Of a DNA stretch of 5,081 nt, positions 1 through 4,201 are shown piece after piece. This DNA is from Nitrospirota bacterium. GTDB taxonomy: Bacteria; Nitrospirota; JACRHJ01. Positions within the stretch are counted from its first letter, which is position 1, and each line of letters opens with the position of its first letter. The position numbers were made by a program, and so were the translations under genes. The stretch lies in contig JAKAHE010000154.1 of NCBI GenBank assembly GCA_021815285.1, positions 1-5,081 on the forward strand. Reading direction: 5' to 3'. A model generated the notes under the pieces. That model saw only the letters and a program-made list of their open reading frames with translations. It made no database searches and was not told where the DNA came from.

Positions 1-1
1 G

Positions 2-76
2 ATGATAGAGAAGTACATCAGGCACCATCGAGATGAGACGCAATCGCCTGCGCAGATTGATTTTCATCTGCGCTAA
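2..76 (+). CDS. Possible 3' end of an IS200-like (Y1) transposase gene
   Basis: One frame is open from the left edge to a TAA at 74-76 and encodes the tail MIEKYIRHHRDETQS followed by nine more residues. The other two forward frames stop at 3-5 and 34-36. The I-x-K-Y-I motif followed by polar residues resembles the C-terminal helix of IS200/IS605-family and REP-associated Y1 transposases, and a strong REP-like hairpin follows immediately, as is usual for those elements. That is family knowledge plus inference. Only 24 codons are visible, so this could equally be another gene's tail or a chance open stretch. The HUH and catalytic tyrosine motifs would lie outside the window. Confidence 0.3.
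   Translation: MIEKYIRHHRDETQSPAQIDFHLR
50..73. repeat. Perfect 8-bp inverted repeat (hairpin 1)
   Basis: Arms GCGCAGAT (50-57) and ATCTGCGC (66-73) are exactly complementary around an 8-nt loop. The right arm ends directly at the TAA stop of the upstream reading frame, so the hairpin lies within the last codons of that frame. It may be part of a transposon-end or REP-like structure together with hairpin 2, eight bases downstream. No T run follows, so a terminator role alone is unlikely. Confidence 0.5.
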
Positions 77-81
77 AGATG

Positions 82-101
82 CCCCGCGTCTTGACGCGGG
101 G
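82..101. repeat. REP-like GC-rich hairpin (hairpin 2)
   Basis: CCCCGCGTC (82-90) pairs perfectly with GACGCGGGG (93-101). With the C-G closing pair opened it becomes an 8-bp stem with a CTTG tetraloop. The flanks read GATG before it and TAATTCACTTTTATATCTTT after it. This layout, a short GC-rich palindrome with a CTTG-type apex and a TAATTCA-like tail, resembles hairpins I associate with REP/Y1-transposase elements (recollection, not a search). The T-rich but interrupted downstream stretch could also make it a weak terminator insulating shc from upstream transcription. Confidence 0.55.
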
Positions 102-123
102 TAATTCACTTTTATATCTTTAC

Positions 124-151
124 TTGACATAAGCTTTTGAAGAAGTATAAT
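124..151 (+). promoter_or_regulatory. Consensus sigma-70 promoter for shc
   Basis: The -35 box TTGACA is at 124-129 and the -10 box TATAAT at 146-151. Both hexamers match consensus exactly and are separated by 16 bp. Transcription would begin near 158, giving a leader of about 66 nt before the ATG at 224. I see no large riboswitch-like structure in that leader. The upstream TTG codon at 137, in frame with shc, lies inside this promoter and upstream of its transcription start, so it cannot be the start used on this transcript. Confidence 0.8.
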
Positions 152-211
152 TGGAAAGTCGTCCAGCTTTACGGACAATTCAACTGCTTACAAAATTTGA
201 ATAATTATCGT

Positions 212-222
212 GAGGGGAGGGG
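212..222 (+). promoter_or_regulatory. Ribosome binding site that sets the shc start
   Basis: A purine-rich run, GAGGGGAGGGG, lies one base upstream of the ATG at 224. Its internal GGGAGG-like core is at a workable spacing. Together with the promoter at 124-151 it selects 224 over the in-frame TTG at 137. Confidence 0.7.
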
Positions 223-223
223 C

Positions 224-2302
224 ATGGACGATTTCAGTCGCGCCGGGCGACAGTATAACGCCGGCGTTGAGCGTGGCCGGTCTGCAAAAAACCGGTTAAC
301 CGGAAGCCTGCCTGAAGAAGGCCGGACTGCCGGACTCGGGGATGCGGTAGACAAGGCCATGAGATACCTGCTGGGCGTGCAGGACCCCGTCGAAGGGTTC
401 TGGGTGGATCAGCTCGAGGCGGATGCCACCATACCCGCCGAATACCTCATGTTCCGCCGCTTCCTTGGCCGTGTGGACGAGGCAAAGGAAGAGCGGATCG
501 TAGAATATCTGAAATCCATCCAGATGGAAGACGGCGGCTGGTATATCTACCGCGGAGGGCCTGCCGACCTCTCCGCCACTATAAAAACATACTTCGCCCT
601 CAAGCTTGCGGGCGTATCCGCCGAAGAGCCTTTCATGGCGCGCGCCCGGGAGAACGTCCTGAAAAACGGCGGGCTTGTCCGGGCGAACGTTTTTACCAAG
701 ATAACGCTCGCCATGTTCGGCCAGTATCCGTGGGACGGCGTCCCGTGCATGCCTGTCGAGATAATGCTCCTGCCCTCCTGGTTCTATTTCAACATATACG
801 AAATATCCTACTGGTCCAGGACGGTGCTTGTCCCGCTGCTTATAATCTTCGACAAGAAACCCGTCATGAAACTCCCGCCGGAAATGGGTCTCTCCGAGCT
901 TTTCGCCGACAAAGGCGACAGGGAGAATTGCCGGGAGCGCGACCCACGGTTCAAAAAAGAAAAGAAGCTCTTAACGTGGAAGAACGCGTTCATTACCCTG
1001 GACGGCTTCCTCAGGTTCTACGAGAAACACGCAAACAAGGCTCTCAGGGCGATGGGCCTTACCGAGGCATATAAATGGATGGTTGAGCGCATGAAGGGCG
1101 AGGGCGGCTTGGGCGGGATATACCCGGCCATGGCCAATTCCGTCGTGGCGCTTAAACTCATGGGGCATCCGGACGGAGACCCTCTGCTCGAGCAGGCATT
1201 CAAGTCCATAGAAGACCTTGAAGTGGAGCTTGGGGACGACTCCATGTATCTCCAGCCCTGCGTATCGCCTGTATGGGATACGCCGATAGCCATAAACGCT
1301 CTGTTCGAGGCCGGCCTTCCCTCCGACCACGGCAGTTTCCGTCACGCGGCGGACTGGCTCTTCCGCAAGCAGACTTCCACGAGAGGGGACTGGAAGGTCA
1401 AGGTTCCGGACGCAGACCCGGGCGGCTGGTATTTCCAGTTCGAGAACGAGTTCTATCCCGACAACGACGACACCTCGATGGTTCTGCTCTCGCTCCTGAA
1501 GGTAAAGACATTCGAGGAGGAGAAGAAGCTTCGCCGCATCACCGCAGCGTTCGAGTGGCTTGTAAAGATGCAGTGCAGCGACGGCGGCTGGGGCGCGTTC
1601 GACAAGGACAACAACAAGCTCATATTCAACTATATCCCGTTTGCCGACCACGGCGCGCTTCTCGACCCGTCAACGTCCGACCTGACTGGCCGCGCCCTTG
1701 AGATAATGGGCCTGATGGGACTCGACCTCTCCTACGGACCCGCAAAGGCGGCTCACGACTTCCTGCTAAGAGAGCAGGAGCAGGACGGCTCCTGGTACGG
1801 GCGCTGGGGGGTAAATTACATCTACGGGACGTGGTCGGTCCTTGCCGGCCTCAGGTTAATCGGCGAGGACATGGACAAGGAATACGTCAGGAAGGCCGTG
1901 AGATGGCTTAAAAGCCGCCAGCACGAAGACGGCGGTTGGGGCGAGTCCTGCGATTCCTACCGTGACCCCCAGGCTTCCGACTGGTCTTCTACAGCCTCCC
2001 AGACGGCTTGGGCGCTTATCGGCCTGATATCGGCCGGGGAGGTTTCGTCTCCGGAGGTCAGGCGCGGGGTGGAATATCTCCTGGACACGCAGAACCGATA
2101 CGGGTACTGGGACGAGGAGGATTATACCGGTACGGGTTTTCCGCGTGTTTTCTACCTCCGCTATCACATGTACAGCAAGTATTTCCCGCTCTGGGCGCTT
2201 TCGATGTATCGCTCCGTCATTACGAGAGGCCGCACGAGGACGGACGAAATACGGCTGGAAAACCGCCAGAAAGGGATGTACAGGAAGATATTCTGCGGGT
2301 AA
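224..2302 (+). CDS. shc: Squalene-hopene cyclase
   Basis: This membrane-associated class II triterpene cyclase folds squalene into pentacyclic hopene/hopanol, the first committed step of hopanoid synthesis. At 692 aa it is full length for the family. The catalytic DXDD motif reads DNDD at residues 413-416 (DNA 1460-1471). QW repeats occur at about 53-60, 100-106, 450-456, 518-524, 566-572 and 623-629. The segment YGRWGVNYIYGTW and the C-terminal GTGFPRVFYLRYHMY region carry aromatic residues F639, F643 and Y647, matching the cation-stabilising F601/F605/Y609 of the Alicyclobacillus enzyme. The DNDD motif, rather than the DCTAE of oxidosqualene cyclases, argues for squalene as substrate. ATG 224 is chosen over the in-frame TTG at 137 because of the adjacent ribosome site and because the TTG lies within the promoter. 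About 40 non-conserved residues precede the first QW-like segment, and a basic tail follows the last. hpnG follows on the same strand. Confidence 0.97.
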   Translation: MDDFSRAGRQYNAGVERGRSAKNRLTGSLPEEGRTAGLGDAVDKAMRYLLGVQDPVEGFWVDQLEADATIPAEYLMFRRFLGRVDEAKEERIVEYLKSIQMEDGGWYIYRGGPADLSATIKTYFALKLAGVSAEEPFMARARENVLKNGGLVRANVFTKITLAMFGQYPWDGVPCMPVEIMLLPSWFYFNIYEISYWSRTVLVPLLIIFDKKPVMKLPPEMGLSELFADKGDRENCRERDPRFKKEKKLLTWKNAFITLDGFLRFYEKHANKALRAMGLTEAYKWMVERMKGEGGLGGIYPAMANSVVALKLMGHPDGDPLLEQAFKSIEDLEVELGDDSMYLQPCVSPVWDTPIAINALFEAGLPSDHGSFRHAADWLFRKQTSTRGDWKVKVPDADPGGWYFQFENEFYPDNDDTSMVLLSLLKVKTFEEEKKLRRITAAFEWLVKMQCSDGGWGAFDKDNNKLIFNYIPFADHGALLDPSTSDLTGRALEIMGLMGLDLSYGPAKAAHDFLLREQEQDGSWYGRWGVNYIYGTWSVLAGLRLIGEDMDKEYVRKAVRWLKSRQHEDGGWGESCDSYRDPQASDWSSTASQTAWALIGLISAGEVSSPEVRRGVEYLLDTQNRYGYWDEEDYTGTGFPRVFYLRYHMYSKYFPLWALSMYRSVITRGRTRTDEIRLENRQKGMYRKIFCG

Positions 2303-2388
2303 GCGGGCAAGGGTTTAGGGAAGCTGTCATCCTTTGCGTGTTATGAATCCGCATTCGTAGCTGTCAGAATTATCAGATGCTTTTGCAG

Positions 2389-2409
2389 GGGCGCAATTTG
2401 ATTGCGCCC
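2389..2409. repeat. 9-bp hairpin between shc and hpnG
   Basis: GGGCGCAAT (2389-2397) and ATTGCGCCC (2401-2409) are perfectly complementary around a TTG loop. A T5 run (2414-2418) begins after four more bases. It may be a dispersed palindromic repeat, because the form GGGGCGCAAT...ATTGCGCCC looks like intergenic palindromes seen in many environmental genomes. Alternatively it may act as a partial terminator or mRNA-processing stem that lowers hpnG relative to shc. It ends 17 bases before the hpnG ATG and leaves the GGAG ribosome site (2419-2422) free. The rest of the 124-bp gap shows only an 8-bp direct repeat, AGCTGTCA (2322-2329 and 2359-2366). Confidence 0.55.
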
Positions 2410-2426
2410 GATGTTTTTGGAGCCGT

Positions 2427-3179
2427 ATGTCCTCGCCAATAATTCTCGCCGGGGCCTTTCCTCTCGAAATCAACGGAATTAAAAAACGCGGCAGGTTCCG
2501 CCGGGCCGGAAACGGCTGTTATGAAGGGGAAACAGGCGGCGTTTCAGTCATCCTGGCCGTGTCCGGGATGGGAGAGGATAATGCTTACAGTACGGCGAAA
2601 AAAATACTATTGCTTTATCCGGATGCGCGGGCGTATGTCTCCGCTGGCCTCTCGGCGGCCCTCGTTTCGGGGCTTGTTCCGGGAGACATTGTCGGCGCGA
2701 CCGAGATAATCGAGACGTCGTCCGGAAATATCTATCACTGCGCCCCCGGCCTGATTGACTCTCTAACCAAGGTCAAATGCCGCACGGGTAAATTTGCCGC
2801 AGTCTCCGGGACGATAATAACTTCCGCCGAAAAGAAAAAAATAGCCGACGCGACCGGAGCCGTCGCTCTTGACATGGAATCCGGCGGCGCGGCCCGAGCC
2901 TGCAAGGATGCTGGGATTCCGTTCATCGCCATCCGCGCCATATCCGACATGCTGGACGAAGACCTGCCGGTGGACTTCAACCTGTTCATGGACGATGGGA
3001 AAATAAACCCGACACGGCTAATTTTTTATTTATTGGCGCACCCGTGGAAAATTCCTGCTTTGATAAAACTTGGTCGCAACTCCAGCCTTGCCTGCGAAAA
3101 GCTGGGAGAGGCGGTCGAATCGTTTTTTTCTACGGCGTCCATCCCCGGCGGGAATTTCATGCTCCGCGTTACCCGCTGA
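2427..3179 (+). CDS. hpnG: Hopanoid-associated nucleoside phosphorylase HpnG
   Basis: This 250-aa protein is of the PNP/UDP (MTA/SAH nucleosidase-like) fold. In hopanoid producers HpnG removes adenine from adenosylhopane, leading to (phospho)ribosylhopane and on to bacteriohopanetetrol. Visible signatures are SGMG (46-49), the glycine/alanine-rich VSAGLSAALVSGLVPGDIV segment (71-89), ALDMES (147-152, with the substrate-ribose glutamate E151) and RAISDMLDEDLP (170-181, with D174 in the position of the acid that protonates the leaving base). The C-terminal PWKIPALIKLGRNSS segment (206-220) is typical of the hopanoid-associated subfamily rather than housekeeping MTA/SAH nucleosidase. The location 124 bp downstream of shc supports this. 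GGAG (2419-2422) lies four bases before the ATG, a slightly tight spacing. No separate promoter is obvious, so it is probably co-transcribed with shc through the hairpin at 2389-2409. The alternative is a general MTA/SAH nucleosidase, which I consider less likely. Confidence 0.87.
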   Translation: MSSPIILAGAFPLEINGIKKRGRFRRAGNGCYEGETGGVSVILAVSGMGEDNAYSTAKKILLLYPDARAYVSAGLSAALVSGLVPGDIVGATEIIETSSGNIYHCAPGLIDSLTKVKCRTGKFAAVSGTIITSAEKKKIADATGAVALDMESGGAARACKDAGIPFIAIRAISDMLDEDLPVDFNLFMDDGKINPTRLIFYLLAHPWKIPALIKLGRNSSLACEKLGEAVESFFSTASIPGGNFMLRVTR

Positions 3180-3194
3180 AACCGTCCGGATTCC

Positions 3195-3223
3195 TTGACC
3201 AAACCAGCCTCAAAAGGTATATT
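3195..3223 (+). promoter_or_regulatory. Sigma-70-type promoter for the small DUF4242-like gene
   Basis: The -35 box TTGACC (3195-3200) and -10 box TATATT (3218-3223) are 17 bp apart. Each differs from consensus at one position. Transcription would start near 3230, one base before the GGAGGG ribosome site (3231-3236), leaving a leader of only about 12 nt. The promoter lies wholly in the gap after the hpnG stop, so the downstream gene need not depend on the hopanoid unit. Confidence 0.65.
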
Positions 3224-3241
3224 TAAAGCAGGAGGGACGAT

Positions 3242-3526
3242 ATGGGAAGCAATATGCGGATGTTCATCTCCGAGCACCAGGTTGTCTCCGACTTAAACCG
3301 CGATTTAATCATGAAAATGCATTCGGCCTCCGTGAAGGGAATCGAAGTTCTCTATTCCTTCTCGAACATAGAGGAGAAATGCATGTATACCGTGATAAAG
3401 AGCCCTGACAGGCTCTCGGTAGAGGCATTCATGAGCGAGCTTCGCATCCCGTGCGACAGCATAATGGAAGTCGAAGTTTTCATCGAGGGCAAGGGAGAGA
3501 TAGAGGACTGGAAACAGGCGGCATAG
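3242..3526 (+). CDS. Small DUF4242-like (ferredoxin-like fold) protein
   Basis: This is a 94-aa soluble protein without signal peptide or membrane segment. The start at 3242 is fixed by GGAGGG (3231-3236) five bases upstream. In-frame ATGs at 3254 and 3260 lack such a site. The pattern is a hydrophobic strand near the N-terminus (MFISEHQV), a helix (about 16-30), V-x-x-LYSF (35-40), KCMYTVIKSPDRLSVEAFM (46-64), and IPCDSIMEVEVF (69-80). It matches the layout of DUF4242/SCO4226-type proteins: a strand carrying K-x-Y-C-x-Y-like residues, then 'P-D-x-x-x-V-x-x-F/H', then 'x-P-x-D-x-I-x-E-V'. Some relatives bind nickel, but no histidine-rich site is visible here, so metal binding is not claimed. 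The biological role is unknown. It sits 62 bp after hpnG but has its own promoter, so a hopanoid role is only a possibility. Confidence 0.72.
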   Translation: MGSNMRMFISEHQVVSDLNRDLIMKMHSASVKGIEVLYSFSNIEEKCMYTVIKSPDRLSVEAFMSELRIPCDSIMEVEVFIEGKGEIEDWKQAA

Positions 3527-3558
3527 AATTCCCCGGCCAGCCGCACATTAAAGGCGTT

Positions 3559-3583
3559 CTGCCTCCCTCCCCAAGCCAGGCAG
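3559..3583 (+). terminator. Weak stem-loop after the small gene, possible terminator
   Basis: CTGCCT (3559-3564) and AGGCAG (3578-3583) form a 6-bp stem with a 13-nt, C-rich loop, starting 33 bases after the stop at 3526. It is followed by TCGTCTTT, only a short T run, so intrinsic termination would be weak. A longer T tract does not begin until 3630. A distant 7-bp match between TCCCCGG (3530-3536) and CCGGGGA (3611-3617) could form a large outer stem just before that T-rich stretch. Confidence 0.3.
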
Positions 3584-3617
3584 TCGTCTTTAAGAATGTC
3601 ACGTCGCCGACCGGGGA

Positions 3618-3657
3618 TTTATTTTTGAATTTTTTTTGTGGAAATTGGTTTTTTTTT
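3618..3657. repeat. T-rich tract with T8 and T9 homopolymers
   Basis: Forty bases on the plus strand are dominated by T, including uninterrupted T8 at 3630-3637 and T9 at 3649-3657. They sit in a GC-rich setting immediately upstream of the SET-domain gene, with the T9 run ending 18 bases before its ATG. Possible roles are the U-tract of a terminator for the upstream gene, an UP-like or bent promoter element, or a slippage-prone tract altering promoter activity. The sequence alone does not choose between these. Confidence 0.6.
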
Positions 3658-3661
3658 GGTG

Positions 3662-3667
3662 TATACC
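3662..3667 (+). promoter_or_regulatory. Candidate -10 element for a leaderless SET-gene transcript
   Basis: TATACC (3662-3667) ends eight bases before the ATG at 3676, so a transcript starting the usual 6-8 bases downstream would begin almost at the start codon. No Shine-Dalgarno-like sequence is visible between here and the ATG (the bases read ATTCTTCC), which fits a leaderless mRNA. The -35 support is poor: TTGTGG at 3636-3641 lies 20 bp upstream, longer than ideal, and spans the end of the T8 tract. Confidence 0.25.
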
Positions 3668-3675
3668 ATTCTTCC

Positions 3676-4188
3676 ATGAAAAAATTCTGCTGGATTAACC
3701 CGAAGCTCGTGGTGCGGGAGACTCCGCATTGCGGCAAAGGTAATTTCGCAACCGAAAGTATAGATAAAGACGAACTGCTTATGATACATGGCGGGTGGTT
3801 TATTACCCGCGAAGAAGAGACGAAACTCCAGCCGCCATACAACGACTACGGCCTCCCCGTTACGGAAAATCTCGTTCTCTACTCTGAAGAAGACGACGCC
3901 TTTATCAACCACTCCTGCGACCCGAACGCCGGGTACAAGGGCCAGATATTTCTGGTCGCCATGCGCGACATCGACGCGGGCGAAGAGATATGCATAGACT
4001 ATGCGACGATTCTCCACGCCGCCGAAGGCGTCGAGCCTTACAGGCTGAAATGCTACTGCGGAGCGTATAACTGCCGGGACGTTATCACGGACGAGGACTG
4101 GAAAATCCCGGAGCTTCAGAAAAGATATGACGGCTATTTCCAGCATTTCCTCCAGGAGAAGCTCGACGCCCTGAAGGTGATGAAGTAG
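3676..4188 (+). CDS. Small SET-domain protein-lysine methyltransferase
   Basis: This is a 170-aa cytoplasmic protein consisting of little more than a SET domain and post-SET motif, predicted to transfer a methyl group from S-adenosylmethionine to a protein lysine. Visible parts are the SET-N motif C-GKGNFATESI (19-29), the core F-INHSCDPNA (76-85) that forms the cofactor pseudoknot, and AGEEICIDYA (101-110) with the likely catalytic tyrosine Y109. The post-SET CYC-x4-C has C126, C128 and C133. With C81 these could make the four-cysteine zinc site known from SET enzymes. The remainder is a helical tail with DEDWKIPELQKRY (139-151). The ATG at 3676 begins the conserved region. The frame is open further upstream to 3451, but that part lies out of frame over the preceding gene and the T tracts and has no conserved motif. 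No ribosome site is visible. The substrate is unknown; relatives are scattered across bacteria and resemble eukaryotic enzymes. Confidence 0.9.
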   Translation: MKKFCWINPKLVVRETPHCGKGNFATESIDKDELLMIHGGWFITREEETKLQPPYNDYGLPVTENLVLYSEEDDAFINHSCDPNAGYKGQIFLVAMRDIDAGEEICIDYATILHAAEGVEPYRLKCYCGAYNCRDVITDEDWKIPELQKRYDGYFQHFLQEKLDALKVMK

Positions 4189-4201
4189 GTTTTTAAAACC
4201 T
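4187..4201. repeat. Palindrome spanning two convergent stop codons
   Basis: AGGTTTT (4187-4193) and AAAACCT (4195-4201) are perfect inverted arms around one T. The palindrome covers the end of the SET gene stop (TAG, 4186-4188), the whole 4-bp gap and the typA stop (4195-4193). It offers a U-tract in each direction, but its single-base centre and AT-rich arms make a stable hairpin doubtful. Confidence 0.45.

Noticed and set aside
137..223. Extra 29 codons at the start of the cyclase from a TTG at 137
   Set aside because: The TTG lies inside the -35/-10 promoter interval and upstream of the predicted transcript start. A strong ribosome site sits just before the ATG at 224.
971..1651. 226-codon open frame on the minus strand within shc
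   Set aside because: It lies antisense to strongly conserved cyclase sequence, has no recognisable domain, and is a composition-driven shadow frame.
1273..1701. 142-codon plus-strand frame inside shc
   Set aside because: It is a second frame of a conserved gene, Arg/Pro/Gly-rich and without motifs or a ribosome site.
2322..2366. 8-bp direct repeat AGCTGTCA (2322-2329, 2359-2366) as an operator
   Set aside because: The repeat is short and its copies lie 37 bp apart with no promoter between them and hpnG. Chance is a sufficient explanation.
3530..3617. Long-range stem TCCCCGG/CCGGGGA as a strong terminator before the T tract
   Set aside because: The pairing is only 7 bp with about 74 bases enclosed and no further pairing inside, too weak to claim as an intrinsic terminator.
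3451..3675. 75-codon N-terminal extension of the SET protein beginning at 3451
   Set aside because: It overlaps the end of the preceding gene out of frame and then translates the T-rich spacer, giving a Phe-rich, unconserved sequence. The SET domain fits the ATG at 3676.
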